This document shows positions 1 to 10,821 of a stretch of 64,000 bases of DNA, one piece after another. Positions within the stretch are counted from its first letter, which is position 1, and each line of letters begins with the position of its first letter. Below the pieces are notes generated by a model. The model was given only the letters and a program-made list of their open reading frames with translations. It was not told where the DNA came from and searched no databases. Origin of the DNA: Budorcas taxicolor (Eukaryota > Chordata > Mammalia > Artiodactyla > Bovidae); contig NC_068926.1 in assembly GCF_023091745.1 (NCBI RefSeq), positions 50,182,001 to 50,246,000 on the forward strand, written 5' to 3'. A program made the translations under genes and the position numbers.

Positions 1-4
1 CCAA

Positions 5-143
5 GGACTTCCCTAGTGGTCCAGTGGTTTAAACTCCGTGCGTCAAAGAAGGGGACTCAGGTTCAATCCCTGGCCAGGGAACTAAGGTCCCACATGCTAA
101 GTGGTACAGCCAAAACTGACTTTTAAAAATTAAAAAAAAAAAA
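5..143 (+). mobile_element. CHR SINE (tRNA-Glu-derived)
   Basis: The head reads GGACTTCCCTAGTGGTCCAG, followed by the B-box-like GGTTCAATCCCTGG and an A-rich tail ending in a run of A. This is the usual short CHR architecture. It is non-autonomous and depends on L1-type machinery. Confidence 0.9.
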
Positions 144-204
144 GTCTGCAGTTCTGTCCTTCAGGTCTTCAGACATCTGTACACAAAAAGGTTTCATATG
201 TTAC

Positions 205-834
205 CAGCTCTTACGGGCTGCACTGTGCTCCCCCCAAATTCATAGGTTGAAGTCCTAATACCCAGTGCCTCAAAATGTGACCACATTGGGAATCAAGTTC
301 ACTGAAGATGTAAATACTTTTTAAAAAATTTGGCTGTACCAGATATTAGTTGTGGCAAGTGGAATCCTTAGTTGTGACATGCAAACTCCTAGTTGTGGCA
401 TGTGGGATCCAGTTCCCTGACCAGGGATTGAACCCAGGTCCCCTGTATTGGGAGCATTGGAGTCTTAGCCACTGGACCAAAAGGGAAGTTTCACCGATGT
501 AATTCCTAAACATGTGGTCATTAGGGTGGCCTCTTATCTAACATGACTGGTGTTCTTCTGAGAAGTGGACATTTGGAGACAGACACACACAGACCGCCAT
601 GTGAAGGGGAAGGCAGGGATGGGGATGATGCTTCTCCAAGTTAAGGAAAGCCAAGGATCACCCACAAACCACCAGTGGCTAGGTGAGAAGCCATAACAGA
701 TTCTTCCTTGGAGCCTCCACAAGGAACCAACCCTGCCCACACTTTACCCTTGGACATCAAGCCTCCAGAACTGTGAAGACATTTCTGCCATTTAAGCATC
801 TGTGATACTTCATCCCAACAGCTCTTGTAAATGA
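205..834 (+). mobile_element. MaLR-type solo LTR (MLT1/MST-like), split by a SINE
   Basis: The sequence has the MaLR landmarks in order: the 'AAATTCATAGGTTGAAGTCC' region, 'CCATGTGAAG' near 598, and 'GCCTCCAGAACTGTGA' near 760 before the 3' end. A CHR SINE at 318-490 interrupts it. No internal region is seen, so this looks like a recombined solo LTR. The subfamily is not assigned. Confidence 0.75.
314..490 (-). mobile_element. CHR SINE, antisense, inside the MaLR LTR
   Basis: The reversed SINE ends in the complement of the CHR head (CCACTGGACC...GGGAAGT) and carries 'CCCTGACCAGGGATTGAACC'. A short TSD GATGTAA flanks it at 307-313 and 495-501. It is therefore younger than the LTR it splits. 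Confidence 0.88.
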
Positions 835-1500
835 GCACACCTGCCAAGGAGATGTGAAGCTGGATGTGAGATGAACAGATTCCTGGGGTCAAAATGCCAA
901 GGGAAAGCCCAGGGCCCATCACTCACTTCTGATGGCCTTTGTCCGTGCCCTTAAAGCATCTCAGTGGAAACTGGGCACAGTGAGATTACGTTACGGGAGC
1001 TGGCAGCAAGTAACAGCAGCATGGGAACCACTATAGGTGAATCGATTGTCCTCAGAAAGTTTTTGTGATTAAGAAATCAGCTGGGGGAAGTCAGCTGATG
1101 ACAAGCAGCCTACAAAATGCAGGTTTTGCAAAATATCATTAAATTGTCACAGGCCCACTGTTTCCACAATGATGTACAATAATTCTGTGATGCTAGCCCA
1201 AACCAGGCAAAGTAATCTCCTTATGCAAAATGTATGCGATTAATAAAAGATGAACATTTTTATGCAGCTGTCCTTGCCCTTCCAAATACTAATTATATTT
1301 ATTCCTTTTTATTCATGCAAAGTTTTGTTATATAAATGTAATCATGGTTTTGTAAATCCATAACTGTGTGCAGGACAGCAACGCTGATCTCATCTCTTCA
1401 GCTAAGACTTAAAAGCGTTTCATTAAAATGATGTTCTGCCCCGAGGTTCACCCAATGAATTGAATGTGTGACAATAGAATAATGCCACAAGCATGCCAGG
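835..1500. other. Non-repetitive sequence; possible conserved noncoding element
   Basis: I recognise no repeat here. The part at roughly 1120-1400 is AT-rich with octamer-like motifs (TTATGCAAAAT near 1222, ATTCATGCAAAG near 1311) and several TAAT-type homeodomain motifs. No open frame of note is present. An enhancer role is only inferred. Confidence 0.3.
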
Positions 1501-1789
1501 TACTTTTAAAAAACTCTTTACTTATTATCAGGCAATGTTGCTAGAAAATTTCCTTCTCTCCAAAGTGATGGAGAAAGGGGGTCAGGAATTAAACCATCTA
1601 CAAGCCCCTGTACCCTTGTCTTTTGAAGTAAAATGCTGACTCGAGAGTTAATGATGGGGAAATGTGAAGATGTAGAAACAAACCATGGCTGCTGGGGCTA
1701 AAAAACTGGTAACAATTTAGACTATAATTCTGCCACATCACAGCATCACCAAATGCCCAGTTCCCTGAACGACACAGATTAAAGTCCTG

Positions 1790-2145
1790 ACACACATTCC
1801 TAAGTTGTTTTTTACAGGAAGCAGACCCCCTCCAGATGAAAATTGCAAACCAAAAGAGCACAGACCCTAGACTGGTTGAAACCAGAAAGTTGATGATGTT
1901 TGAAACTTCACCTTGATGCCAACCAGTCCTAGAACTGTCCACAAGCTGATCACTCCTTGCTCCTTGAGCACTGTAAAAGTCCTCCCTAACCCCTCCAGGG
2001 TGGGTCACACGGTCTTCAGGGCATTAACCTGCTGTGGCCACATTTGCCTGGCAAAGAAATAAAAGCTACTCTTTCCTACTTCCCCCAAAATTCTGTCTCT
2101 ATGTTTCTGTTCAGCACCAGTGAACAGAGGCCAAGTTTCAGCAAC
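1790..2145 (+). mobile_element. ERV solo LTR, family A copy 1
   Basis: It shares an ordered set of blocks with LTRs at 23.9, 35.4 and 61.9 kb: 'AACCAGAAAGTTGATGATG', 'TGTCCACAAGCTGATCAC', 'GAGGGCATT' with 'TGCCTGGC', then an AATAAA signal near 2060 and 'TCTGTCTC', ending 'TTTCAGCAAC'. The layout of CCAAT-like box, poly(A) signal and short U5 fits an LTR. No gag or pol is adjacent. The 5' limit is uncertain; 1500-1790 may belong to it. Confidence 0.65.
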
Positions 2146-2255
2146 AGAAAGATGGCAAACATAGAAACACCTCTGTTTCACGAAAGTCTTTGTTTTGGCT
2201 TTCAATTTCCTGGTTTGTGCTGGGTGGTGGGGGTGGGGAGGGGGGATGAAAGCAT

Positions 2256-2806
2256 CAGTTCAGTTCAGTTCAGTCTCTCAGTTGTGTCCGACTCTTTGCG
2301 ACCCCATGAATCGCAGCATGCCAGGCCTCCCTGTCCATCACCAACTCCCAGAGTTCACTCAGACTCATGTCCATCGAGTCAATGATGCCATCCAGCCGTC
2401 TCATCCTCGGTCATCCCCTTCTCCTCCTGCTCCCAATCCCTCCTAGCATTAGAGTCTTTTCCAATGAGTCATCTCTTCACATGAGGTGGCCGAAGTACTG
2501 GAGTTTCAGCTTCAGCATCATCCCCCCCAAAGAAATCCCAGGGCTGATCTCCTTCAGAATGCATTGGTTGGATCTCCTTGCAGTCCAAGGGACTCTCAAG
2601 AGTCTTCTCCAACACCACGGTTCAAAAGCATCAATTCTTCGGCACTCAGCCTTCTTCACAGTCCAACTCTCACATCCATACATGACCATTGGAAAAGCCA
2701 TAGCCTTGACTAGATGGACCTTTGTTGGCAAAGTAATGCCTCTGCTTTTGAATATGCTATCTAGGTTGGTCATAACTTTCCTTCCAAGGAGTAAGCATCT
2801 TTTAAT
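2256..2806 (-). mobile_element. BovB LINE 3' end, antisense, 5'-truncated
   Basis: The copy starts at its CTGAA-repeat tail (seen as TCAGTTCAGTTCAG) and runs back through the 3' end of the BovB ORF to a truncation at 2806. CATCAGT flanks it at 2253-2259 and 2807-2813, a plausible TSD. It faces a second BovB copy head to head. Confidence 0.92.
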
Positions 2807-2894
2807 CATCAGTCTTGCGGAAATAGTGTGGGGGGAAAAAAAAAGGTTCCTCAGACACAGAACTCTTGTTGATTTCTTTGAAGTCATTTGGTCA

Positions 2895-4079
2895 AAGTTC
2901 TGGTTTTGCAGAAACAGCGGAGGAACCAGAGATCAAATTGCCAACACCCACTGGATCATCCAAAAAGCAAGAGAGTTCCAGAAAAACATCTATTTCTGCT
3001 TTATTGACTATGCCAAAGCCTTTGACTGTGTGGATCACAATAAACTGTGGAAAATTATGAAAGAGATGGGAATACCAGACCACCTGACCTGCCTCTTGAG
3101 TAACCTATATGCAGGTCGGGAAGCAACAGTTAGAAGAACTGGACATGGAACAACAGACTGGTTCCAAATAGGAAAAGGAGCATGTCAAGGCTGTATATTG
3201 TCACCCTGCTTATTTAACTTATATGCAGAATACATCATGAGAAACGCTGGACTGGAAGAAGCATAAGCTGGAATCAAGATTGCCGGGAGAAATATCAATC
3301 ACCTCAGATATGCAGATGACACCACCCTTATGGCAGAAAGTGAAGAAGAACTAAAGAGCCTCTTGATGAAAGTGAAAGAGGAGAGTGAAAACACTGGCTT
3401 AAGGCTCAACATTCAGAAAATGAAGATCATGGTCCCATCACTTCATGGGAAATAGATGGAGAAACAGTGGAAACAGTGGCAGACTTCATTTTTTAGGGCT
3501 CCAAAATCACTGCAGATGGTGATTGCAGCCATGAAATAAAAAGATGCTTACTTCTTGGAAGGAAAGTTATGACCAACCTAGATAGCATATTGAAAAGCAG
3601 AGATATCACCTTGCCAACCAAGGTCTGTCTAGTCAAGGCTATGGTTTTTCCAGTGGTCATGTATGGATGTGAGAGTTGGACTATGAAGAAGGCTGAGCAC
3701 CGAAGAATTGATGCTTTTGAACCATGGTGTTGGAGAAGACTCTTGAGAGTCCCTTGGACTGCAAGGAGATCCAACCAGTCCATCCTAAAGGAGATCAGTC
3801 CTGGGTGTTCATTGGAAGGACTGATGCTGAGGCCGAAACTCCAATACTTTGGCCATCTCATGTGAAGAGTTGACTCATTGGAAAAGACCCTGATGCTGGG
3901 AGGGATTGGGGGCAGGAGGAGAAAGGGACGACAGAAGATGAGATGGCTGGATGGCATCACCGACTGCATGCACGTGAGTCTGGGTGAACTCCGGGAGTTG
4001 GTAATGGACAGGGAGGCCTGGCGTGCTGCAATTCATGGGGTTGCAAAGAGTCGGACACAACTGAGCAACTGAACTGAAC
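2895..4079 (+). mobile_element. BovB LINE 3' part with degenerate reverse transcriptase
   Basis: The copy is 5'-truncated in the reverse-transcriptase domain. Visible RT motifs are FIDYAKAFDCVDH (about 3000-3040), GACQGCILSPCLFNLYAEY (about 3177-3232) and YADD (about 3309-3320). A stop at 3264-3266 falls between the last two, and a small deletion near 3430 and another stop near 3452 break the frame. The element ends in GAACTGAAC at 4079. The protein would copy BovB RNA (and ruminant SINEs) at nicked targets; this copy cannot encode it. Confidence 0.93.
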
Positions 4080-4632
4080 GGAATGTTCTTAAACTCCTAC
4101 CTCCTGCAGGACTTTCCAGTGTCCTTGGCTGGAGAAAGCACAAGGGAAGACGGCAGGGAGGGTTGTTCAGAGATATTTATGATGCATAAAAGATCCTGTG
4201 GGAGTGAATGAATGGTTTTTCTGTGGCCTCTTAACAAGCACAGGGCATACACTTAAATGGAGGGAGAAAAATGTAACATGGTATCCAGTTTCCCTCTAGG
4301 TAAGAAAATCGTTTACAACTAATCCCATCTCTTGGACTGTGTTCTTTCCAGGGCACCATGTTGTGAAAGACTCACCAAGGAATGTTCACGCTTGAGCATA
4401 TCTGCCCTGGATCCTCCTTGGGAGGTTTCTCCTTAACCTTTAAAGCATTCCTGTGCCTACAAGGTTCTCCTGAGCTGACAGTGATGTTAGTGATGTGAAA
4501 ACTTGCTGATGAAGGAAGATACATGTTTCTTTGTGTAAAAGAGGTGGCCAGAGGGAGGTGCTAATTTGCACTGGTTTTTAGAAATGAATCTGTCAGCATC
4601 ACAAGAATTCACACACAGGTCTGTAAAAAGGA
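4080..4632. other. Unique sequence, no gene seen
   Basis: I see no repeat signature and no coding frame. It separates the BovB pair from the next SINE. Confidence 0.4.
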
Positions 4633-4858
4633 GGGTTTCTCCAATGGCTCACAGGGTGAAGAATCTGCCTGCAATGCAGGAGATGATGTGGTTTCAATCC
4701 CTGGGCCAGGAAGATCCCCTGGAGGAGGAAATGGCAACCCATTCCAGTATTCTTGCCTGAAAAATCCCATGGATAGAGGAGCGTGGCATGCTACAGTCCA
4801 TAGGGTCATAAAAGAGTTAGACATGACTGAGCAACTGAGTACACGATAAGGAAAAAAA
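4633..4858 (+). mobile_element. Bov-tA SINE
   Basis: A tRNA-derived head (GAAGAATCTGCCTGCAATGC) is followed by the BovA body (CATTCCAGTATTCTTGCCTG, GAGTTAGACATGACTGAGC) and an A-rich end. It is the plus-strand arm of a close inverted SINE pair with 4893-5085. Confidence 0.92.
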
Positions 4859-4892
4859 ATCCAGGACAAAGGAGACTCACTTCTTCTGGTTA

Positions 4893-5085
4893 AAGTGAAG
4901 TGAAAGTTGCTCAGTTGTGTCTGACTCTTTGCGACCCCATGGACTATACAGTTCATGGAATTCTCTAGGCCAGAATACTGGAGTGGGTAGTCTTTCTCTT
5001 TTCGGGGGGATCTTCCCAACCCAGGGGTCGAACCCAGGTCTCCCACATTGCAGGCAGATTCTTTACCAGTTGAGCTACAGAGTAA
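4893..5085 (-). mobile_element. Bov-tA SINE, antisense
   Basis: The order is the complement of Bov-tA: 'GCGACCCCATGGACTA', 'AATACTGGAGTGGGTAG', 'GATCTTCCCAACCCAGG', then the tRNA part 'GATTCTTTACCAGTTGAGC'. It lies only about 35 bp from an oppositely oriented Bov-tA. Confidence 0.92.
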
Positions 5086-5409
5086 AGGCAGGTCGTTTAT
5101 GTAGTAGTGAAGTTTTAGGATCAAGTCAGGGAGAGACAGAATAGGTTAATGATCAAACTCCTCATTTATGCTGTAGCATACCTATCCCATTTTTCTACAG
5201 CAATCTTTTTAACAAATGCACTTTTCTCCCACCAACACTTATGATCTCAATAATATAGATCAGCAGAACTATCAATATTAAAACTTTTTAACATTCAAAG
5301 GACGTATTTGCCCTCTTGAGCAAGAAGCCTTAGGGAACAACTCGATTTTAAGTTGATGGGATACGGACCAGGTGTACCTATAATCTGAATTTTATGGTAG
5401 CTGCTGTAT
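5086..5409. other. Unique sequence
   Basis: No repeat or gene is recognised between the two SINEs. Confidence 0.4.
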
Positions 5410-5659
5410 GGAGAAGGAAATGGCAATCCACTCCAGTATTCTTGCCTAGAGAATTCCACGGACAGGGCAGCCTGATGGGCTGCTGTCCATAGGGTCACAC
5501 AGTTGGACACGACTGAAGCAACTTTGTATGCATGCATGCATGCACTGGAGAAGGAAATTCTTGCCTGGAGAATCCCAGGGAAAGAGGAGATTGGTGGGCT
5601 ACTGTCTATGGGGTCACACAGAGTCAGATACGACTGAAGCGACTTAGCAGCAGCAGCAG
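5410..5659 (+). mobile_element. BOV-A2 SINE (BovA dimer)
   Basis: Two BovA monomers are joined by a CATG-repeat linker near 5530 and end in (CAG)n near 5648. A TSD GCTGTAT lies at 5403-5409 and 5660-5666. Confidence 0.92.
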
Positions 5660-5825
5660 CTGTATAAATATTCACCAACATTTTCTTACTCTCTCTAAGA
5701 TGATGAAAGGCCCAGCGCAACATTCTCTCCTGTGTGAAAACCAAAAAACAGCAGATCCGGGGCCACACTGCTTAGGAGCCCTTGTAAAGGTTTTTCCCTA
5801 CGCCTAAACTACAAATCATATGATT

Positions 5826-5913
5826 TCTTTCTTTTGGCCACCCAGCATGTGGGATCTTAGTTCCCTGACCAGGGATCAAACCTGTGCCCCTGGCACAGGA
5901 AGCATATGACCCT
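5826..5913 (-). mobile_element. CHR SINE fragment, antisense
   Basis: It contains 'TTAGTTCCCTGACCAGGGAT'. A 13-bp direct repeat (AAATCATATGATT / AAATCGTATGATT) lies at 5813-5825 and 5914-5926. The head is truncated. Confidence 0.88.
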
Positions 5914-5926
5914 AAATCGTATGATT

Positions 5927-7129
5927 CATATTGAACACTGCTTTCCTTCTAAGAGTGTGAAATTTTGGTATGTACCAGGCAGAAGGTATGAACAGCTCTC
6001 AATAAACACCCTGGATGTTGAGTCTCTAATAAACTGGCTAGTAGTCAACATCTCACTCATCTTGTCATAAATTGAAACTGGTGGAATTAAAGACATTCTG
6101 TGCAACTCCCTGGGAAGGGGACTTTGGAATCCTGAACCCAGTTTCTTGCAGATCCTTCCATAGGTTGTTTCCCTTTGATGATTTTGCTTTATATAGATAT
6201 TTTTTGCTGGCCTCGTTTCCGTTCACAGAAGATCAATGGATCTTCAAGTAGAATGTGGTTTTCTTCTCATTTTATCCCTAAACAAACTTTGTGAGTGTAT
6301 TTAAGATGACCAGACATCACGTAAAACATTAAAAATACCCTTAACCCAGTACACAGACAACTTGTGTATTCATGGACTCTGTCTCATTAGCTTCATGGGA
6401 ACCACGTCCCCCACATCATTACTGGATCGTGGCCTCCAGGATTTCTCAGGAGAAAGGTTTATACTGACTTTTCTCCTATCGCCGTTTTCCTTCTTAAATT
6501 TGTTAATGCAAAGCTGAGTTTTAAATTCCTCACAGAACTGAGACATTAGCGGAGGGTGGAAAGATATCCATCCGGCTTCAGCTGATAATGCCTTTAATAT
6601 GCTGGGAAGCTTTGGGCTCTGTGCCTTATGATCAGTTATGCAAGTTCATTCTTCCGCTCCTCTGGGCTCAGACGTGAAGTCTTTGTCTTAAGTAGCAAGA
6701 GCCAGTCCCTATAGCCTTAAGATAGGAGGAAACCACTGAGAACCCACAGCCCCCAGGCCCACCCAGCTGTGCTCACAGCATCCAGACCACTGGTCCGAAA
6801 CAATTCCCTGCAGCTCAAATCTCGAAACAAATTCAATGCTGGAGGTCTTACCCTGATATCTGCAGGCTACTTTGCTTCTCAAAAGTCTGTTCTGAGCCTC
6901 TCTTGTTTTTTCCAAGATTGACCTGCACAGTGTTAAAAACTAAGTTAAATTTATTGCCAGTATATAAAGACAGAGAGATTTTAAATCACATTCCAGATTT
7001 CTGGCATCTTGTGAAATACTCAGAATGTCTGTCTTTTCAAGGACCACCCATCAACATGAGGATACCTAAGAGAGAGATTGTCCATTTTTTCTCTCTGATG
7101 TTTAGCCAACTTCCCTTCACCTCCCTGGC
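5927..7129. other. Unique sequence, no gene seen
   Basis: About 1.2 kb without a repeat I can name. Open frames are short and show no family signature. Confidence 0.4.
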
Positions 7130-7138
7130 CCTGGCATT

Positions 7139-7273
7139 TTATTTAGCAGTTTATTTACTTTTGGTCACCCTGTGTGGCTTGCAGGATCTCAGTTGCCCAA
7201 CCAGGGATGGAACCTGGGCCACAGCAGTGAAGGTACAGGGTCCTAACCACTAGGCCACTAGCGAGCTCCCAGT
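7139..7273 (-). mobile_element. CHR SINE, antisense
   Basis: It carries 'CCCAACCAGGGATGGAACC' and a 3' end 'CCTAACCACTAGGCCACTAG'. A TSD CCTGGCATT lies at 7130-7138 and 7274-7282. Confidence 0.9.
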
Positions 7274-7448
7274 CCTGGCATTCTAATTTCCATTGCCCGA
7301 TTCTAAAGTTTTACATGGGCATGATTTCCACACTGACATGCCTAGTAGGAGCCCATGTGTTGATTCAATCACACTTTTTTTTTTTACCAAGTCTTCTTTC
7401 AAAAAATAAATAAAGCCCATTTGAGGATGCCCACAGCAGCCTTCCTGT

Positions 7449-7660
7449 GGATTTCTCTGGTGGCTCAGATGGTAAAGTGTCTACCTACAATGTGGGAGAC
7501 CCAGGTTCAATCCCTGGGTCAGGAAGATCTGGAGAAGGAAATGGCAACCCACTCCAATATTCTTGGCTAGAAAATCCCATGGAAGGAGGAACCTGATAGG
7601 CTACAGTCCATGGGGTTGCAAAGAGTCAGACATGACTGAGTGACTTCACTTTCACTTACA
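7449..7660 (+). mobile_element. Bov-tA SINE
   Basis: A complete head 'TTCTCTGGTGGCTCAG', then the BovA body through 'GAGTCAGACATGACTGAGTG' and the 'TTCACTTTCACTT' end. An ACAGCAGC direct repeat is visible near 7433 and 7658. Confidence 0.92.
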
Positions 7661-7689
7661 GCAGCTTAGTAACTGCTTACCATGTTAAG

Positions 7690-7822
7690 GGCAGGAATTC
7701 TGGCATCAGCCTGCCTGAACTGAGACCTGGCTCTGAAACTTTCCTAAGCACATGTGGGCAAGCCCAGGCACTGCTTCTGTTTCCTCATTTGCAAATGGGG
7801 ATAATATTGTTATCTACCTTAT
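7690..7822 (+). mobile_element. MIR SINE fragment, interrupted by Bov-tA
   Basis: It has MIR order: 'CTGGCTCTGAAACTTTCC' then 'TTTCCTCATTTGCAAATGGG' and 'GATAATATTGTTATCTACC'. A Bov-tA is inserted at its 3' side. Confidence 0.75.
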
Positions 7823-8038
7823 AGATGCTTCCCAGGTGGCGTTAGTGGTAAAGAACCTGCCTACCAATGCAGGAGACATAAGAGATATAAGTTCAATCCC
7901 TGGGTTTGGAAGATCCCCTGGAGAAGGAAACGGCAACCCACTCCACTATTCATGCCTGGAAAATTCCATGGACAGAGGAGCCTGGTAGGCTAGAGTCCAT
8001 GGGGGTCACAAAGAGTTGGACACGACTAAGCACCACCC
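7823..8038 (+). mobile_element. Bov-tA SINE inside MIR
   Basis: The head is 'TGCTTCCCAGGTGGCGTTAG', a subtype with an AGTGGT insertion. The body is complete. A TSD ACCTTAT lies at 7816-7822 and 8039-8045. Confidence 0.92.
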
Positions 8039-8119
8039 ACCTTATTGACAGATAAGTAGACAGACCGATTTTTTTTTTTGAGACTCTATTTTTAATTTTC
8101 CCTGGTAATAGTAATCTTT

Positions 8120-8254
8120 TCAGGATTTTGTTTTGCTTATTTTTTGGCCACACCACACAGCTTGTGGGATCTTACTTCCCCAACTGGGGATGGAACTCAG
8201 GCCCATAGCAGTGAAGGTGTGGAGTCTTAAGCATGGACTCCTGGGGAAATCCTC
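8120..8254 (-). mobile_element. CHR SINE, antisense
   Basis: It contains 'TTGGCCACACCACACAGC' and 'CCCCAACTGGGGATGGAAC'. A 12-bp TSD (ATAGTAATCTTT / ATAGCAATCTTC) lies at 8108-8119 and 8255-8266. Confidence 0.9.
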
Positions 8255-8700
8255 ATAGCAATCTTCTTTGAAAAAATTGAGCAAAAAATTTAAAGTAAGG
8301 TTTCTAGTGTTTTTGAAGCTTTGTTGGTCATGAATTACTTGGTTGAAGTGTCTACTGATGCCAGGGCCCTTTGATAACCATGAGACTCATGCTACTTTGT
8401 GCTAGAGCATCAGTGAGAAGCATCAACTCAGACATTCTCCAAATCTTCCTTCTATGCTCTACTTCTGTCCATTTGCTCCTGCTTGGGACAATGTTGCTGT
8501 CACCAGCATAGCAGGATTCAGAGAGACCTAGCTGAAGTGGACAGTAAAGGAACAATAGTTTCGGTTTTGTTTTTGTTTTCCAGGGGTTCAGAAATAAAAC
8601 TCATGCTGAGGAGTCAATGGATAAAGAAATCTCAGTTTTGGAAATTAAAAATGGAGCATATAGTTATCAGAAAGATAGGAATGCATTTGAAGTTGCTAGA

Positions 8701-8834
8701 AGGACTTCCCTGATGGTGCAGTGGCTAAGACTTCATGCTTCCTGAGAGCATGGGTTCAGTCCCTGGTCAGGGAACTAAGATCCCACATGCCACCTGGCAC
8801 ACCCCCAAATTAAATAAAACTTAAAAAAAAAAAA
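8701..8834 (+). mobile_element. CHR SINE
   Basis: Head AGGACTTCCCTGATGG, B-box region GGTTCAGTCCCTGGTCAGGG, A-tail of 13 A near 8823. Confidence 0.92.
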
Positions 8835-9930
8835 AGCAAATGAGGCCACAGGCAGTGACATGGGCTGGTGGAAGGAAGAGCTTTAAATCGATCCAGTTTA
8901 ATTCTAGAATCTGTCATGTTCTTACCAGAAAAACCCTGGACCCAGGGGGCAATATGGCAGACCTCACGGACACCCAGAGCCAAGGAACCACTGGCAAGCA
9001 CATTACATTTACATAATATTTTAGGGGGGGAAATGGAGACAACCACAATATTTGCCTGGCTTTGTGCCTTCCTTCCTGGCAAACTTACATAGCACTGGCC
9101 TGAGCCTTTCAGTTCAAAAATTGGCTTCCAGGCAACTGGGAAGAGCCTAGAAACCCAGCACCTGCGATTGTGTATTTTTATGTCTATTTTTTGAGTCGAA
9201 GATAAAGTGACTTTGTCTCATTTGTCTCTTATCCAAATCACTGCTGGTTTGGGGGCATCACCTGCTTTCTATATTCCAAAATGTCCCAAGGTTAGAGCAA
9301 TAAAATCTCTTTTTGCTGAATTCAAGAAACAGGGAGATGACGGCTGCAGGTGCCAAAATCCATAATGGAATTTGCCTGCAAAGCCACCTGTGGATTGCCT
9401 ACTCCCATCTCTGTGTCCCAGATGGACCAGATGTTGGGTGGAAAAAGGGCAGCAAACAGCAGAAATGAGGACACCTGTCTACTTTCCCTGGACTTCCCCC
9501 ACTCCTTCCGTGCTCAGGAAGGTTCAAGAATAGCAGAAAGAGTTCTGAACTGTAGACCCAGTGAGGTCACCACTCAGTTCTATAACTCTGGGTGCACCAA
9601 TCACATTGTGTTTTAAGGGAAGAGTTTGGATTTTTTTGGCTAGGGGACCACTTGGGAGATTGGAAACCTCAGGGCTTCTTGATTGTTAATGAACTCTTAC
9701 CCACCAGAGCAAGCACATTAAAAATTATTTACATTTAATCATACTGAAATGCATTTCTCAAATCATTAGTGCTTCTAGAACGTGCCTTGTACATAGAAGG
9801 AATACAGCAAGTAAATCTGGCTTGATCAAGTGGCATCAATAGACCAATGACAGAAGACAGATTTGTTGCTGGCATGGCGTGTTTACTGAAGAGAGAGGTC
9901 AGTGTGGATTGGGCCAAGCGCTGAACTTTG
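8835..9930. other. Unique sequence
   Basis: I see no gene. A possible weak MIR-like piece lies near 9545-9610, too diverged to assert. Confidence 0.35.
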
Positions 9931-9934
9931 GATG

Positions 9935-10065
9935 CATTTTCTCACCAAATACTTCCAACAGTGCTCTGCCATTGGTGTTACTGGCACTTTGTTGCACAGA
10001 TAGAAGGCTGAGAAACATAGAGGTTCACTGTCTCATAAGTGATGGAGGCCAGCATTGAATGGTAA
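9935..10065 (+). mobile_element. Probable MIR fragment
   Basis: The order 'GGTGTTACTGGCACTTTG...GCACAGATAGAAGGCTGAGA...AGAGGTTCACTGTCTC' resembles the MIR 3' half (the region of 'ACAGATGAGGAAACTGAG'). Confidence 0.5.
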
Positions 10066-10631
10066 CCCTCATATCCAGCCAGCCATCTGCTGGCCTAGCC
10101 ACCTTCTCCTCATCATCAGTTTCAGTCATCCTTACTCCACAGCTGGCCGCTTTCATGAAATTCACCAGTTCCAATACCTTCCATAATGGCCTTGGATAGC
10201 AAAGAGCCCATTGTTGGAGAATGAAATAGTGGTGGACATCAACATTCAGCACAGCAAGGGAATAAGGATTGGGGACTCAGGGTTATGACGGCTTGTAAAA
10301 CAAGACATCCCCATTTGAGTCCTATATCAAAACCACGAAGTTTTAATATCTCTTATCAGAGGCAACCACACTCTTCCAAATGACAAAATTGCATAAGGGA
10401 ACCATTGAAACTCACCCCTCCACCAAACACACACACACACAAATAGCCAAGACCCGTCCATCATGCCAGGAGACCAGGGGGCAGCCTTTATCTTGCACAC
10501 ATCACTCTCTGAGTGATTTCCTATTCACTGTGGCCATTTGGGAGGCAATTTGCAAACACCATCACTGCCCCCACCAACTTGATAAAAGATATGTTGGCAG
10601 CACTGAGAGGCAGATGGGTACAGAGAAATCA
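10066..10631. other. Unique sequence with a short CA run
   Basis: A short (CA)n lies at 10427-10440. Nothing else is recognised. Confidence 0.35.
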
Positions 10632-10821
10632 AAATAAAGAAGTGTCAAGCGCTTCCCTGGTAGCCCAGTGGTTAAAATTCTGCCTTGCAACACAAGGGAC
10701 ACCGGTTCAATCTCTGGTCTGGGAAGAAATAAAGAAGTGTCAAGCGCTTCCCTGGTAGCCCAGTGGTTAAAATTCTGCCTTGCAACACAAGGGACACCGG
10801 TTCAATCTCTGGTCTGGGAAG
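10632..10821 (+). repeat. Perfect 95-bp tandem duplication spanning a SINE 5' edge
   Basis: Bases 10632-10726 and 10727-10821 read identically over 95 bp. The unit covers about 19 bp of flank (AAATAAAGAAGTGTCAAGC) plus the first ~75 bp of a CHR SINE, up to GGTCTGGGAAG. Full identity within an old SINE implies a recent duplication or an assembly duplication. Confidence 0.97.

Noticed and set aside
2367..3266. 299-codon open frame, the longest in the window
   Set aside because: Its first part is antisense BovB and its second part sense BovB reverse transcriptase. It is a chance joining of two 5'-truncated LINE copies, not a gene.
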